Shown: in pieces, positions 8,051 to 20,682 of the stretch
How positions within the stretch are numbered: position 1 is the first letter of the stretch
How the letters are laid out: every line of letters begins with the position of its first letter
Source: Virgibacillus senegalensis
GTDB taxonomy: Bacteria; Bacillota; Bacilli; Bacillales; Amphibacillaceae
DNA length: 64,000 nucleotides
Reading direction: 5' to 3'
Assembly: GCF_000821245.2 (NCBI RefSeq)
Contig: NZ_LN611424.1
Span: 450,065 to 514,064, forward strand
Program-made: the position numbers and the translations under genes
Notes under the pieces: model-generated
What the model was told of the DNA's origin: nothing
The model's database searches: none
What the model saw: only the letters and a program-made list of their open reading frames with translations

Positions 8051-9232
8051 GTGACGAAATCGGTGATTGTGGCGGGAGCAAGAACTCCCTTTGGCAAACT
8101 AGGAGGAGCGTTGAGCCCACTGACAGCTGCGCAATTAGGAGGAAGAGCAATAGCGGCAGCCCTCGAGCAAGTCGGTCTTCCGGCAGAAAAGATAGATGAG
8201 GTGATCATGGGTACGGTGCTGCAAGGTGGGCAGGGACAGCTTCCTTCCAGGCAAGCTGCGAGAGAGGCAGGAATACCTTGGGAAGTCAAAACAGAGACGA
8301 TTAATAAAGTATGTGCCTCCGGGATGCGAAGTGTGACGCTTGCCGATCAGTTAATCCAGCTCGGGGAAGAAGAGATCATCGTAGCCGGCGGCATGGAGAG
8401 CATGAGCAACGCTCCGTATTTTCTGCCAAACGCAAGGAATGGCTACCGAATGGGAGACCAACAAGTAAAGGACATGATGATTCATGATGGACTTACTTGC
8501 TCATTTACCGGTGTTCATATGGGGAGCTACGGCAACAAGACAGCCGAGGAGTTTGGCATCACCAGGGAGGAACAAGACAAATGGGCGCTGCGCAGCCAAC
8601 AACGGGCTGTCAAAGCAATCGAAGCAGGGATTTTCTCGGATGAAATTGTACCAGTGGAAGTGCCGCGGCGTAAGGGGACTCCCCTGACTGTGGATCAGGA
8701 CGAAGCCCCAAGAAAAGATACCACATTGGAAACGCTGGCTTCTTTACGTCCGGCTTTTGATAAGGATGGGACCATTACCGCGGGAAATGCACCGGGAGTG
8801 AACGATGGTGCATGCGCCATGGTGCTAATGTCGGAAGAAAGGGCTGAAGCAGAAGGACTGGAGCCTTTAGCTCATGTACTTGCCCATCAGGAAATTGCTG
8901 TCGAGGCGGAAAACTTTCCGCAGACACCTGGACTCGTGATCAATGCCCTATTAGAGAAGACGGGTAAGACGTTGAACGATATTGACTTGTTTGAAGTGAA
9001 CGAGGCTTTTGCCGCCGTTTCGCTGGCCAGCAGCGCGATTGCTAATCTGGATTTGGAAAAAGTGAACATCCATGGCGGTGCGGTAGCTTTAGGCCATCCA
9101 ATCGGAGCAAGTGGCGCCAGAATCATTTGGACACTCATTCATTCGCTAAGACGACAGGGCGGCGGGCTCGGGATTGCTGCTATTTGCAGTGGCGGCGGGC
9201 AGGGAGATGCCGTACTGCTCGAAGTCCGATAA
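8051..9232 (+). CDS. mmgA: Acetyl-CoA C-acetyltransferase (thiolase)
   Basis: A 393-residue biosynthetic/degradative thiolase that joins or splits acetoacetyl-CoA. The acylated cysteine is Cys88 in [21 protein letters not shown] and CSGGGQGDA supply the C-terminal His and Cys active-site motifs. I chose GTG 8051 because AAGGAGG lies 7 bases ahead and the length then equals B. subtilis MmgA; an in-frame ATG at 8045 is only one base from the ribosome-binding site. It is the first gene of an operon running through icmF and follows a FadR-like operator. Confidence 0.9.
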   Translation: MTKSVIVAGARTPFGKLGGALSPLTAAQLGGRAIAAALEQVGLPAEKIDEVIMGTVLQGGQGQLPSRQAAREAGIPWEVKTETINKVCASGMRSVTLADQLIQLGEEEIIVAGGMESMSNAPYFLPNARNGYRMGDQQVKDMMIHDGLTCSFTGVHMGSYGNKTAEEFGITREEQDKWALRSQQRAVKAIEAGIFSDEIVPVEVPRRKGTPLTVDQDEAPRKDTTLETLASLRPAFDKDGTITAGNAPGVNDGACAMVLMSEERAEAEGLEPLAHVLAHQEIAVEAENFPQTPGLVINALLEKTGKTLNDIDLFEVNEAFAAVSLASSAIANLDLEKVNIHGGAVALGHPIGASGARIIWTLIHSLRRQGGGLGIAAICSGGGQGDAVLLEVR

Positions 9233-9273
9233 TGGCAAAACAAGATGAGATCCATTCGAGAGGAGAAAATGTC

Positions 9274-10128
9274 ATGCAACTAAACAAAATAATGGTCGTC
9301 GGTGCAGGTCAGATGGGAGCAGGTATTGCCCAAGTATGTGCGACTGCCGGTCTTCATGTGCTGCTCTATGATGTTTCGGAAGCTTCTTTGAAAAAAGGGA
9401 TTGCCGGCATCCAAAAGCGGCTGCAGCGGGCTCTGGAAAAAGGAAAACTTACTGGAGAAGCCCGTCAGGCTGCGGTCAACCGGCTTGCCTCCAGTACCAC
9501 CTTAGAAGATGCCCAATCATGCGATTTGGTGATTGAGGCGGCAGTGGAAAACATGGAGATCAAAATGGATATCTTCCGTCAATTGGATGAATATGCACCT
9601 GGCCACGCCATATTAGCATCCAATACATCATCGTTACCAATCACGGAAATTGCCGCTGCTACCAAACGTCCTAATCAGGTGATCGGCATGCATTTTATGA
9701 ATCCCGTCCCGGTGATGAAACTAGTCGAAGTCATTCGCGGACTGCAGACGAGCAATGAAACGTTTGAGACGGTCAAGCAGCTGGCGGTCAGGCTGGAGAA
9801 GACTCCGGTGGAAGTCAATGATTATCCCGGATTTGCCGCCAACCGTATTTTAATGCCGATGATCAATGAAGCAATTTACGCGGTTTATGAAGGGGTTTCT
9901 TCCCCGGAAGACATCGATACCGTCATGAAGCTGGGAATGAATCATCCGATGGGACCGCTGCAATTGGCTGATTTCATCGGCCTTGATACGTGCCTCTATA
10001 TCATGGAAGTGTTACACGAAGGATTCGGTGACAGTAAATATCGCCCATGTCCGCTACTGCGTAAGTATGTGAAGGCAGGGTGGCTCGGCAAGAAAACCGG
10101 TCAGGGATTTTATAGCTACCAGGGATAA
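9274..10128 (+). CDS. mmgB: 3-hydroxybutyryl-CoA dehydrogenase
   Basis: A 284-residue NAD-dependent enzyme that oxidises 3-hydroxyacyl-CoA to 3-ketoacyl-CoA, the substrate of the preceding thiolase. The N-terminal Rossmann motif [11 protein letters not shown], the signature [14 protein letters not shown] and the C-terminal helical domain with [11 protein letters not shown] identify the family. ATG 9274 is chosen for its GAGAGGAGA site eight bases ahead and for family length; the frame is open further upstream into the thiolase gene. It lies 41 bases after mmgA and is plainly in the same operon. Confidence 0.92.
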   Translation: MQLNKIMVVGAGQMGAGIAQVCATAGLHVLLYDVSEASLKKGIAGIQKRLQRALEKGKLTGEARQAAVNRLASSTTLEDAQSCDLVIEAAVENMEIKMDIFRQLDEYAPGHAILASNTSSLPITEIAAATKRPNQVIGMHFMNPVPVMKLVEVIRGLQTSNETFETVKQLAVRLEKTPVEVNDYPGFAANRILMPMINEAIYAVYEGVSSPEDIDTVMKLGMNHPMGPLQLADFIGLDTCLYIMEVLHEGFGDSKYRPCPLLRKYVKAGWLGKKTGQGFYSYQG

Positions 10129-10153
10129 TCAAAATGGGGAGGAGGCGTGGAGG

Positions 10154-11296
10154 ATGGATGTCGCTTTTACCAACGAACAGCAAATGATGCGAAAAATGGT
10201 TCGGGATTTCGCCGAAAAGGAAGTCGCTCCGGAGATACCCAGGATGGAAGCAGATGATCGTTTTCCGCTTGAAATTGTCCGGAGGATGGGAGAACTCGGG
10301 CTCATGGGTATTCCGATTCCGGAAGAATTCGGAGGCAGTGGGATGGATTACACCTCCTATATCATCGCCCTTCATGAATTATCGAAAGTGAGTGCGACAG
10401 TAGGGGTCATTTTGTCGGTACATACCTCAGTCGGTACAAATCCGGTTTTGTATTTTGGCAACGATGCGCAGAAGCAAAAGTATTTACCAAAACTGGCAAG
10501 CGGACAGTTTTTGGGGGCATTTGCCCTTACTGAACCTGGGGCCGGGTCTGACGCCTCCAATTTAAAGATGACAGCAAAGCCTGCAGGGGATGGCTACCTG
10601 TTGCACGGGACGAAAATGTTTATCACCAACGGAGGCTATGCTGATACGTATATCGTTTTTGCCCGTACCAGCCAGGAAGGAGGCTATAAAGGGGTAAGTG
10701 CTTTTATCGTAGAAAAGGATACCCCCGGCCTGAGTGTCGGGAAAACGGAAAAAAAGATGGGGCTCCACGGCTCCAGCACCGTACAGCTTCATTTTGAAAA
10801 TTGCTATTTGCCCAAAGAACAACTCCTTGGAAATGAAGGAGACGGTTTTAAGATCGCCATGGCCAATTTAAATGCCGGGCGAATAGGAATCGCCGCGCAA
10901 TCACTTGGGATTGCCGATGCAGCCTTAGCCTATTCAATCGCTTATGCAAAGCAGCGGGAACAATTTGGTACACCGATCGCCAATCAACAAGGTATTTCGT
11001 TTAAGCTGGCAAATATGGCAACGGACGTGGAAGCAGCTAAATTGTTGACGTACCAGGCAGCTTCCTTGCGAACACAAGGAAAACCATGCGGCAAAGAGGC
11101 TTCCATGGCGAAGCTTTTTGCATCCAAAACGGCAGTCAAGGCAGCGATCGAATCCGTTCAAATATTCGGTGGCTACGGGTACACGAAAGATTATCCTGTC
11201 GAACGCCTTTTCCGAGATGCCAAGATTTGCGAAATATATGAAGGTACCAGTGAAATTCAACACATTGTAATCAGCAAGCACTTGCTGCGTGATTGA
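10154..11296 (+). CDS. Acyl-CoA dehydrogenase (first copy)
   Basis: A 380-residue FAD-dependent acyl-CoA dehydrogenase making trans-2-enoyl-CoA. Motifs are [13 protein letters not shown] (substrate/FAD binding), [20 protein letters not shown], and YEGTSEIQ, whose glutamate is the catalytic base of short-chain enzymes. It is closely similar to the next gene, equal in length, which suggests a tandem duplication. The family includes MmgC and AcdA of B. subtilis; chain length or branched-chain preference cannot be read from the sequence. Gene order with icmF and meaB suggests one copy handles isobutyryl- or 2-methylbutyryl-CoA (inference). Confidence 0.93.
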   Translation: MDVAFTNEQQMMRKMVRDFAEKEVAPEIPRMEADDRFPLEIVRRMGELGLMGIPIPEEFGGSGMDYTSYIIALHELSKVSATVGVILSVHTSVGTNPVLYFGNDAQKQKYLPKLASGQFLGAFALTEPGAGSDASNLKMTAKPAGDGYLLHGTKMFITNGGYADTYIVFARTSQEGGYKGVSAFIVEKDTPGLSVGKTEKKMGLHGSSTVQLHFENCYLPKEQLLGNEGDGFKIAMANLNAGRIGIAAQSLGIADAALAYSIAYAKQREQFGTPIANQQGISFKLANMATDVEAAKLLTYQAASLRTQGKPCGKEASMAKLFASKTAVKAAIESVQIFGGYGYTKDYPVERLFRDAKICEIYEGTSEIQHIVISKHLLRD

Positions 11297-11321
11297 TCAG
11301 TTTGAAAAAGGGGGAGCATTA

Positions 11322-12464
11322 ATGGATTTTCAATTAACCGATGAACAAGAAATGTTAAGAAAAATGGTGCGTGATTTCGCCAAAAATGAGGTGGAACCGT
11401 CAGCAGCCGAACGAGACGAACAAGAAAGGTTTGACCGGGAGATTTTTGACAAAATGGCCGAGCTGGGCCTTACGGGTATTCCATGGCCGGAAAAATACGG
11501 TGGAATCGGTGCAGATTTTGTCAGTTATGTCATCGCGGTGGAGGAGCTGTCCCGTGTCTGCGCCTCGACGGGTGTAACGCTGTCAGCCCACATCTCGCTG
11601 GCTAGCTGGCCGTTATACAAATACGGATCAGAAAATCAGAAACAGACCTATCTTGCGGAATTGGCGAGAGGAGAAAAGCTTGGCGCGTATGCATTGTCCG
11701 AACCCGGTGCCGGGAGTGATGTGGCTTCGATGAAGACGACTGCGCGACTGGATGGGGACAGCTATTTGTTAAATGGCAACAAGGTTTGGATCACCAATGG
11801 GGGTGTAGCCGATACGTACATCGTTTTTGCCAAAACCGATCCGGATGCCAAACATCGCGGCATCAGTGCTTTTATCGTTGAAAAAGGAACTCCCGGTTTT
11901 TCTTTCGGCAAAAAGGAAAAAAAGCTTGGGATTCGCTCCTCGCCGACTACCGAATTGATTTTTGAAAATTGTCGTGTCCCTAAAGAAAATCTTCTTGGGG
12001 CTGAAGGACAAGGATTCAAGATAGCGATGACTACTCTGGATGGCGGTCGTAACGGAATCGCGGCCCAGGCACTTGGAATTGCACAAGGAGCACTAGATGC
12101 GTCTGTAGGTTATGCCAAAGAGAGGGAGCAGTTCGGCAAACCGATTGCTCAAAATCAGGGGATATCGTTCAAACTTGCCGATATGGCGACGGAAATCGAA
12201 GCAGCCCGCTTATTGACTTACCAGGCAGCATGGTTGGAGTCGAACGGGCTACCATACGGTAAGGCATCTGCCATGTCCAAATTGTTTGCCGGCGATGCTG
12301 CGATGCGGATCACTACAGAGGCAGTCCAGGTTTATGGCGGCTATGGTTATACGAAGGACTATCCGGTCGAGCGGTATATGAGGGACGCCAAGATCACCCA
12401 GATTTATGAAGGAACCAATGAAATCCAGCGTTTGGTGATAGGCCGCATGCTGACGAAGGAATAA
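11322..12464 (+). CDS. acdA: Acyl-CoA dehydrogenase (second copy)
   Basis: A second 380-residue acyl-CoA dehydrogenase with the same motifs as its neighbour: [34 protein letters not shown] and the catalytic YEGTNEIQ. The start is ATG 11322 with GGGGGAG ahead; the frame is open upstream into the previous gene but has no support there. In B. subtilis acdA follows fadF and precedes rpoE, so this copy is the likelier orthologue, though the pair cannot be separated with certainty. Electrons would leave through ETF, which is not encoded in this window, and perhaps FadF. Confidence 0.9.
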   Translation: MDFQLTDEQEMLRKMVRDFAKNEVEPSAAERDEQERFDREIFDKMAELGLTGIPWPEKYGGIGADFVSYVIAVEELSRVCASTGVTLSAHISLASWPLYKYGSENQKQTYLAELARGEKLGAYALSEPGAGSDVASMKTTARLDGDSYLLNGNKVWITNGGVADTYIVFAKTDPDAKHRGISAFIVEKGTPGFSFGKKEKKLGIRSSPTTELIFENCRVPKENLLGAEGQGFKIAMTTLDGGRNGIAAQALGIAQGALDASVGYAKEREQFGKPIAQNQGISFKLADMATEIEAARLLTYQAAWLESNGLPYGKASAMSKLFAGDAAMRITTEAVQVYGGYGYTKDYPVERYMRDAKITQIYEGTNEIQRLVIGRMLTKE

Positions 12465-12575
12465 ACGGAAAGGAAGGAGTTTCTGAAGAGACATTGCGAT
12501 CCGTATTGTTCCTGGATGGCAGGCGAATTGCAAGTAGTGTAAAAAAATTGGAGTAACTGGAAAGGGATCGATTCG

Positions 12576-13529
12576 ATGCACGAGTTGGCGGAGAACATTG
12601 CAAAACAGGATATCAGAGCCTTGGCCAAGGCGATTACGATGGTGGAAAACGATCATCCGGAAAAGCTGTCATTGCTACAGGATATCTTTTCCCTGCGTAA
12701 CAACGCGCATTTTATAGGGATCACGGGGGCGCCTGGAGCGGGAAAAAGCTCTCTGGTCAATCGGCTGATCCACCATGTCAGAAGCCAGGGATGGACCATT
12801 GCCGTTATTGCAGTTGATCCGACCAGCCCGTTTAGCGGAGGAGCATTGCTCGGGGATCGAATACGAATGAACCAGCATTTTACCGATCCAGGGGTCTTTA
12901 TCCGCAGCATGGCAACCAGGGGCAGCTTGGGCGGGCTGGCGAGGGCGACGAAGGATACGCTTCGGATTTGTGATGCGTTTGGATTTGATATCGTACTTGT
13001 CGAGACAGTCGGGGTAGGGCAGTCTGAACTGGATATCATGAAAGTGGCCGACACGACCGCTCTTGTTTTGACTCCGAATAGTGGAGATGTACTGCAGGTT
13101 TTCAAAGCGGGGATCATGGAAATCGCTGATTTATTCGTCATCAATAAGGCGGATTTACCAGGTGTAGAAAAGCTGAGAATCTTATTGCGTGATTTTATCA
13201 TGATGACAAATAAAGAACGCTTTGTGCCTCCTATTATTACCACGGTATCGACCGAGAACAAGGGTATCGACGATTTGTGGAAGCAAATGGAAAATCATAA
13301 AACGTATCTGGCGGAAACAAATCAGGGGAAAGAACAGCGGATCCGCAAACTGGAACTAGAGGTCAAGGAGCTTATCCGTGAAGAAATATGGCGTGATGTC
13401 GATACCTATTTGACAGATTCGCCGGTCTTTCTTGAGCAGGTAGATAAGCCGGATGCCGACCCATATCAGCTTGCCCGGAACTGGTACAAAGATTGGAAGC
13501 AGGAGGTGATGGAAAATGGACGGAAGTAA
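12576..13529 (+). CDS. meaB: Methylmalonyl-CoA mutase-associated GTPase MeaB
   Basis: A 317-residue P-loop GTPase of the MeaB/ArgK family, chaperones that guard and reload B12-dependent acyl-CoA mutases. The P-loop GAPGAGKS is at residues 51-58; [29 protein letters not shown] (switch region) and NKAD (base recognition) follow in the usual order. It overlaps the TetR gene by 14 bases, so the two are translationally coupled. The neighbouring IcmF already contains a fused G domain, so this separate MeaB may serve IcmF or another mutase outside the window. An AAAGGG site precedes the ATG; 111 bases separate it from acdA. Confidence 0.9.
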   Translation: MHELAENIAKQDIRALAKAITMVENDHPEKLSLLQDIFSLRNNAHFIGITGAPGAGKSSLVNRLIHHVRSQGWTIAVIAVDPTSPFSGGALLGDRIRMNQHFTDPGVFIRSMATRGSLGGLARATKDTLRICDAFGFDIVLVETVGVGQSELDIMKVADTTALVLTPNSGDVLQVFKAGIMEIADLFVINKADLPGVEKLRILLRDFIMMTNKERFVPPIITTVSTENKGIDDLWKQMENHKTYLAETNQGKEQRIRKLELEVKELIREEIWRDVDTYLTDSPVFLEQVDKPDADPYQLARNWYKDWKQEVMENGRK

Positions 13530-14181
13530 AGTCACTTCTACGATCAAAGATGAACAACTGATTGAACGAAGAAGAAACCAGATGATTAAGGGCGCGGTCA
13601 GCTTGTTTAAAGAAAAGGGATTCCATCGGACAACGACAAGGGAGATTGCCAAGGCTTCGGGATTCAGTATTGGTACCCTTTACGAATATATCCGTACCAA
13701 GGAAGATGTACTGTTTTTGGTTTGTGATTCGATTTACGAAAAGGTCAAGCTGCGTATGGAAGCTGCCTTTGTGAAAGAAAGTGCCAGCCTGGGTCATTTA
13801 GTGCAGGCTGTCCGTGCCTATTTTTTGCTGATGGATGAGATGCAGGATGAAGTGGTCATCATGTACCAGGAATTGAAATCGCTTTCTAAAGAAGCGCAGG
13901 AATATGTGATTCAGAAGGAAAAAGCGATGGTGGCCATGCTGGAGCAGCTTCTCCAGGACAGCACTCCATACAAGCTGAAACAGAGAGACGTATCGCTGAT
14001 CGCCAATAACATTTTTATTCAAGGGCAAATGTGGGGATTCCGTCGTTGGATGTTGCAGAAGGAGTTTACTATTGCCTCCTACACAGAGCGTCAGGTTGCT
14101 TTCTTATTGGCGGGGCTTGGACTGGAGGACGATTTAAGTCGCTTACGCTTTTCTAATAATTTGGAAGGGGAGGATTTATAG
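13516..14181 (+). CDS. fadR: TetR-family repressor, probable FadR
   Basis: A 221-residue TetR regulator. Residues 20-65 form the DNA-binding helix-turn-helix (GFHRTTTREIAKASGFSIGTLYEYI), and the rest is a helical ligand domain. A very strong GGAGGTGATGG-type site precedes ATG 13516, inside the end of meaB. B. subtilis FadR is a TetR repressor of beta-oxidation genes released by long-chain acyl-CoA. The operators before fadF and mmgA fit the FadR consensus, so this protein is their likely binder and would control its own operon. Orthology to FadR is inferred from context; it could instead be a branched-chain acyl-CoA sensor. Confidence 0.7.
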   Translation: MDGSKVTSTIKDEQLIERRRNQMIKGAVSLFKEKGFHRTTTREIAKASGFSIGTLYEYIRTKEDVLFLVCDSIYEKVKLRMEAAFVKESASLGHLVQAVRAYFLLMDEMQDEVVIMYQELKSLSKEAQEYVIQKEKAMVAMLEQLLQDSTPYKLKQRDVSLIANNIFIQGQMWGFRRWMLQKEFTIASYTERQVAFLLAGLGLEDDLSRLRFSNNLEGEDL

Positions 14182-17100
14182 ATGGAAAAGGTTGAAGTAT
14201 ATCAGCCGGTTCATCCGGTCAGGTTTGTGACCTCTTCAAGCTTGTTTGATGGACATGACGCATCCATTAATATCATGCGCAGGATTTTACAGGCAAGCGG
14301 TGCGGAAGTCATTCACCTTGGTCATAACCGGTCTGTCGAAGAAATCGTCAATGCTGCCATCCAGGAGGATGTTCAAGGGATAGCGATCTCCTCTTATCAG
14401 GGCGGACATGTGGAATATTTTAAGTATATGGTCGATTTACTGAAAGAAAAGGGTGCCGGACACATTCGGGTGTATGGAGGAGGCGGGGGTGTGATCATCC
14501 CGCGGGAAATAAAAGAACTGCATGATTACGGGGTCGCGCGGATTTTTTCTCCAGAAGACGGGCGTACCTTCGGTTTACAGGGAATGATCAACCAAATGCT
14601 GGAGGAATGTGATTTTATTCCGCCGGTTAATCTGGCGGATGAAGTTGAAAAGCTTTCAGCAGATAACCATAAGGCGCTGGCAAAGCTGATCAGTGTCGTG
14701 GAAAACAACCCTCCATCGGAGCAGGCTGCTGCAATAGAAGCCGTCCGCAGCAGCGGGAAAACAAAAACCATCCCGGTACTAGGTATAACTGGAACAGGAG
14801 GAGCGGGAAAAAGTTCCCTGACAGATGAATTGATCAGACGTTTCCTAAACGAAATTCCCGATAAAAGGGTGGCAGTTTTTTCGATTGATCCGACCAAAAA
14901 GAAAACAGGCGGAGCGCTTTTAGGTGACCGTATCCGGATGAACGCCATTTTTTCCGACCGCGTGTTCATGCGCTCATTAGCGACGCGTAATTCCAGCAGT
15001 GAATTGTCCCGATCGATTACAGATGTGATAGAAATTGCCAAGGCGGCAGGAATAGACTTGATCATCGTGGAAACAAGCGGCATTGGACAGGGAAATGCTG
15101 CAATCACCGACGTTTGTGACCTGTCGATGTATGTCATGACGGCAGAATTCGGTGCACCCTCTCAATTAGAAAAGATCGATATGATTGATTATGCTGATTT
15201 CCTGGTTATCAACAAGTTTGAACAAAAGGGCTCGGAAGATGCACTTAATCAGGTCCGGAAGCAGTATGAACGGAGCCGGATGCTTTTCCATCAGGATAAG
15301 GAGACCTTTCCGGTATTCGGTACGATTGCCAGTCAATTTAATGATGCTGGTACGAATACATTGTTTGCGGCGCTTGTCGAAAAATTGAATGAGGAATTCG
15401 GTTGGGAAATTACGACATCATTCTCCAAAGGGAATAACATCGAAAAACAGAATGTCATCATACCTAATGACCGCCGACACTATTTGCGGGACATTGCTTC
15501 CATCGTCAAAAATTATCATAAAAAGGCAGAGGAACAAGCCACTGTCGCCAGGAAAATGGAACATCTGCAAGCGGTGGTCGAACTTGTCGAAAACGAGGAA
15601 ATGAAAAAGCCGCTTATCGAGCAGTTCAAGCAACAGGAGTCATTGCTTGATGGCAGCAGCAAGCAGCTGCTGGACAGCTGGGACGATACAAAACAGCGTT
15701 ATCAGGAAGATGAAATGACTTTCCGTGTCCGGGGAAAAGACGTGACCATGGAAATCAGTACCGAAAGTCTGTCCGGGCTGCGAATTCCTAAAGTTGCTTT
15801 TCCGAGCTTTACCAATTGGGGAGATCGTTTGATTTGGTTGTTAAAGGAAAATGTCCCGGGAGCTTTTCCATTTACTTCCGGTGTCTTCCCGTTTAAACGG
15901 AAAGGTGAGGATCCGAAGCGGCAGTTCGCCGGGGAAGGCACACCTGAGCGAACCAACCGCAGGTTCCATTACTTGTCCAAAGATGATGAGGCGAAACGGC
16001 TTAGTACGGCGTTTGACTCTGTAACCTTGTATGGTGAAAACCCTGATCGACGTCCCGATATTTACGGTAAGGTCGGTGAAAGTGGAGTAAGTGTTTGTAC
16101 GCTGGACGATATGAAAAAATTATACGACGGTTTTGACTTGATTGACCCGAAAACCTCGGTGTCCATGACGATAAACGGTCCTGCTCCGATTATCCTGGCC
16201 ATGTTTTTCAATACAGCCATTGATCAGCAGCTTGAAAAGTTCACTAGCGAAAACGGGCGCGAGCCAACAAGCTCGGAAGCAGAGGAAATCAGGGCTAGGA
16301 CGCTTGCAACGGTCCGGGGTACAGTACAGGCTGATATTCTCAAGGAAGATCAAGGGCAAAACACCTGTATTTTTTCCACCGAATTCGCTTTAAGGATGAT
16401 GGGCGATATTCAGCAATATTTCATCGACCACCAGGTGCGTAACTACTATTCTGTTTCGATTTCCGGCTATCATATTGCCGAAGCGGGAGCGAACCCAATC
16501 ACCCAGCTGGCTTTCACCCTGGCGAATGGCTTCACGTATGTGGAGTACTATTTGAGCAGGGGAATGGATATCGATAAATTTGCACCGAACCTGTCGTTCT
16601 TTTTCTCCAACGGTCTCGATCCGGAATATACGGTCATCGGCCGCGTTGCCAGGAGAATCTGGGCCATCGTGATGCGGGATAAATATGGAGCTGGAGAACG
16701 AAGCCAAAAACTGAAGTACCACATCCAAACTTCCGGTCGTTCCCTCCATGCGCAGGAAATTGATTTTAACGATATCCGAACGACCCTGCAGGCTTTGATC
16801 GCTATACAGGATAACTGTAATTCGCTGCATACCAATTCTTATGACGAAGCGATCACCACGCCTACAGAATCCTCTGTCCGCAGGGCGATGGCAATCCAAA
16901 TGATCGTAAACAAAGAGTTCGGGTTGACCAAAAACGAAAATTCTTTGCAAGGCTCTTTTATCATCGATCAGCTTACTGATTTGGTAGAAGAAGCGGTTTT
17001 ACAGGAGTTTGAACGGATCAATGATCGCGGCGGTGTCCTTGGTGCAATGGAAAGGCAGTACCAGCGTGGGAAAATCCAGGAGGAATCCTTGTACTATGAA

Positions 17101-17421
17101 GCGAAAAAGCATTCCGGAGAACTGCCGATCATCGGTGTCAACACGTATTTAAATCCGAATCCGCCTGCTGCTGATCAGATGGACAGCATGGAGCTCGCCC
17201 GGGCTTCTGAGGAGGAAAAGCAGCATCAAATCAAAGAGTTGGAACGGTTCCATCAGGAGCATCAACAGGAAGCGCAAGCGGCTCTCGGTCGATTGAAGCA
17301 AACCGCAGCTTCAGGGGGGAATATTTTTGCTGAATTGATGGAAACGGTCAAAGTAGCCAGCCTGGGGCAAATTACAAGCGCCCTATATCAAGTTGGCGGC
17401 CAATATCGACGCAATATGTAG
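14182..17421 (+). CDS. icmF: Fused isobutyryl-CoA mutase IcmF
   Basis: A 1079-residue adenosylcobalamin enzyme that interconverts isobutyryl-CoA and n-butyryl-CoA. Domain order is that of IcmF: B12-binding domain (about 1-140, with DGHDAS, SSYQGG and a glycine-rich GGGGGV loop), MeaI G-protein domain (about 195-410, P-loop GTGGAGKS at 204-211, [25 protein letters not shown]), linker, and the large mutase barrel (about 530-1079, with [14 protein letters not shown] and [11 protein letters not shown]). ATG directly follows the TAG of the TetR gene, with AAGGGGAGG ahead. The operon links valine or branched fatty-acid breakdown to butyrate-type beta-oxidation. Some IcmF enzymes also act on pivalyl-CoA or isovaleryl-CoA, which sequence reading cannot decide. 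Confidence 0.95.
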   Translation: MEKVEVYQPVHPVRFVTSSSLFDGHDASINIMRRILQASGAEVIHLGHNRSVEEIVNAAIQEDVQGIAISSYQGGHVEYFKYMVDLLKEKGAGHIRVYGGGGGVIIPREIKELHDYGVARIFSPEDGRTFGLQGMINQMLEECDFIPPVNLADEVEKLSADNHKALAKLISVVENNPPSEQAAAIEAVRSSGKTKTIPVLGITGTGGAGKSSLTDELIRRFLNEIPDKRVAVFSIDPTKKKTGGALLGDRIRMNAIFSDRVFMRSLATRNSSSELSRSITDVIEIAKAAGIDLIIVETSGIGQGNAAITDVCDLSMYVMTAEFGAPSQLEKIDMIDYADFLVINKFEQKGSEDALNQVRKQYERSRMLFHQDKETFPVFGTIASQFNDAGTNTLFAALVEKLNEEFGWEITTSFSKGNNIEKQNVIIPNDRRHYLRDIASIVKNYHKKAEEQATVARKMEHLQAVVELVENEEMKKPLIEQFKQQESLLDGSSKQLLDSWDDTKQRYQEDEMTFRVRGKDVTMEISTESLSGLRIPKVAFPSFTNWGDRLIWLLKENVPGAFPFTSGVFPFKRKGEDPKRQFAGEGTPERTNRRFHYLSKDDEAKRLSTAFDSVTLYGENPDRRPDIYGKVGESGVSVCTLDDMKKLYDGFDLIDPKTSVSMTINGPAPIILAMFFNTAIDQQLEKFTSENGREPTSSEAEEIRARTLATVRGTVQADILKEDQGQNTCIFSTEFALRMMGDIQQYFIDHQVRNYYSVSISGYHIAEAGANPITQLAFTLANGFTYVEYYLSRGMDIDKFAPNLSFFFSNGLDPEYTVIGRVARRIWAIVMRDKYGAGERSQKLKYHIQTSGRSLHAQEIDFNDIRTTLQALIAIQDNCNSLHTNSYDEAITTPTESSVRRAMAIQMIVNKEFGLTKNENSLQGSFIIDQLTDLVEEAVLQEFERINDRGGVLGAMERQYQRGKIQEESLYYEAKKHSGELPIIGVNTYLNPNPPAADQMDSMELARASEEEKQHQIKELERFHQEHQQEAQAALGRLKQTAASGGNIFAELMETVKVASLGQITSALYQVGGQYRRNM

Positions 17422-17452
17422 CAGAATCATTTTCAAGCGTAACCGCATTGGA

Positions 17453-17485
17453 AAGGATGCCTTCGTTTCGTTGGGGCATCCTTTT
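17453..17485 (+). terminator. Terminator of the icmF operon
   Basis: The 9-base stem AAGGATGCC / GGCATCCTT is followed by TTTT. No gene is visible in 17486-17862, which holds the rpoE promoter and leader. Confidence 0.8.
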
Positions 17486-17668
17486 CGCGAACAAGCAGGT
17501 AATGAACCTTGAAGATCAATTGATTTTTTTTGGTTTTTCGGGTTTATTTCCTGCTGAAAATGTAAAAAGTAATTGGATATGAAAGGTAATGGAACTCTCT
17601 CGCCCACACCTTAAGCAGGACAGGATATACTATGCTTCGAGGTCTGCGGTTGGATAGATAGGCTATTA

Positions 17669-17697
17669 TTGCAATTTGATTTTTATAACCATATAAT
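17669..17697 (+). promoter_or_regulatory. Sigma-A promoter of rpoE
   Basis: TTGCAA at 17669-17674, a 17-base spacer and a perfect TATAAT at 17692-17697. The leader to rpoE is about 160 bases. Confidence 0.75.
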
Positions 17698-17862
17698 GTA
17701 TGAGAGGATTTATTATCAGCATGGCTTGCTGGCAATTTGCAGGCGGCCAAACCTGAAGATCGACCGAACTGAATGATCGAATATCTACCAGAAACAGGAA
17801 ACAGCTCCGGCTGAGTACCTGTCTGGAAGTTTAATAAACTGACGTAAAGGGAGTGCTTGACC

Positions 17863-18489
17863 GTGAGCTTGACAAATTACAGCCACGAGGAGATTGCGGA
17901 TTTATCGATGATCGAACTGGCAAGTGTCATTTTAGCCGAGGAGAAAAAGGCAAAGGATTTTAGAGAAGTATATGATCGTATTACCGAACTGAAAGGATTC
18001 ACAGCCGCACAAAAGGATGAATATATCGCCCAGTTTTATACGGACTTGAACACGGACGGTCGTTTTTTGACAATTGGGTCAAACCTTTGGGGACTGAAAG
18101 AATGGTATCCAGTCGAGCAGATCGAAGAAGAAATCACGGAAGTGCCGAAAAAGAAAAAGAAAAAAGCAAAAGCCAAAACAAGTAAACGGAAAAAAGAAGA
18201 TATTTACGTGGAAGAGGAAGTCGATGAAGATCTTGATGAATTGGAAGAGGATCTTGATTTCGATGACATCGATACCACGGATGAATTCGTCGATGAAAGT
18301 GACGATGATTTCGACGATGAAGAGGATACAGATGATACAGATGATACAAATGCGGATAACGATGATGATTACGATGGTGACTTCCGCAGTGGTAACCTCG
18401 ATGATGAAGACCAGAAGGTTGTTGAAGAAGACGTCTCTTACATTGGCGATGAAGATGACGACGATGCGAACGATGACAATTACAATTAA
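17863..18489 (+). CDS. rpoE: RNA polymerase delta subunit
   Basis: A 208-residue protein with the RpoE two-part design. The N-terminal HARE-HTH domain (about 1-90) contains AQFYTDLNTDGRFLTIGSNLWGLKEWYP; a lysine patch (KKKKKKAKAKTSKRKK) follows; then a disordered, strongly acidic tail of about 100 residues rich in Asp/Glu runs to the end. Delta promotes RNA polymerase recycling and release from DNA in Gram-positives. I place the start at GTG 17863, nine bases after TAAAGGGAG; the in-frame TTG at 17857 is too close. The tail is longer than that of B. subtilis RpoE (173 residues overall). Confidence 0.92.
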   Translation: MSLTNYSHEEIADLSMIELASVILAEEKKAKDFREVYDRITELKGFTAAQKDEYIAQFYTDLNTDGRFLTIGSNLWGLKEWYPVEQIEEEITEVPKKKKKKAKAKTSKRKKEDIYVEEEVDEDLDELEEDLDFDDIDTTDEFVDESDDDFDDEEDTDDTDDTNADNDDDYDGDFRSGNLDDEDQKVVEEDVSYIGDEDDDDANDDNYN

Positions 18490-18501
18490 GTGAAACGGCG
18501 C

Positions 18502-18543
18502 TTGACTTTCTATAGGCAAGTTAGTAAAATTTTATTTGGGCTC
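18502..18543 (+). promoter_or_regulatory. pyrG promoter with GGGCTC reiterative start site
   Basis: TTGACT (18502-18507), a 17-base spacer and TAAAAT (18525-18530) are followed 8 bases on by GGGCTC (18538-18543). In B. subtilis pyrG the transcript starts with GGGCUC, and low CTP makes polymerase stutter and add extra G residues. The same start sequence, at the right distance and before a C/U-rich terminator, is seen here. The promoter lies only 13 bases after the rpoE stop codon. Confidence 0.75.
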
Positions 18544-18564
18544 TTTAAATTATTGTACGTTAAT

Positions 18565-18600
18565 AAAAGCGTTCCCCTGAACAGGGGAGCGCTTTTGCTA
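18565..18600 (+). terminator. pyrG attenuator, also terminator of rpoE
   Basis: A 15-base stem (AAAAGCGTTCCCCTG against CAGGGGAGCGCTTTT, one G-U pair) with a two-base loop ends in T residues. Its 5' arm holds UUCCCCU, able to pair with a poly(G) 5' end to form an antiterminator when CTP is scarce. It lies about 27 bases after the predicted start and would also stop rpoE transcripts. Confidence 0.8.
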
Positions 18601-20552
<1,952 letters not shown>

Positions 20553-20562
20553 GTACTAGTTG

Positions 20563-20608
20563 AAAAAAGCGCAGCCGTTGAGTCCAGATCAAAGCGGCGC
20601 GCTTTTTT
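20563..20608 (+). terminator. Terminator of pyrG
   Basis: AAAAAAGCGC...GCGCGCTTTTTT forms a long stem flanked by A and T runs. Confidence 0.8.
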
Positions 20609-20653
20609 GTGCCCTTTGAAAAGATGAATCAAATACATAATTCTTCAAATTCA

Positions 20654-20682
20654 GCAGGAAATTGTACCTTAATATCGAACAA
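20654..20682 (+). promoter_or_regulatory. Sigma-H promoter of spo0F
   Basis: GCAGGAAAT (20654-20662) fits the sigma-H -35 consensus RNAGGAWWW completely. After 11 bases ATCGAACAA (20674-20682) fits RNNGAATWW with one mismatch. B. subtilis spo0F is transcribed by sigma-H. No clear Spo0A box was found nearby. Confidence 0.65.

Noticed and set aside
7554-8150. A 198-codon minus-strand open frame over the end of fadF
   Set aside because: It runs antisense through conserved fadF codons and the FadR-like operator and has no ribosome-binding site.
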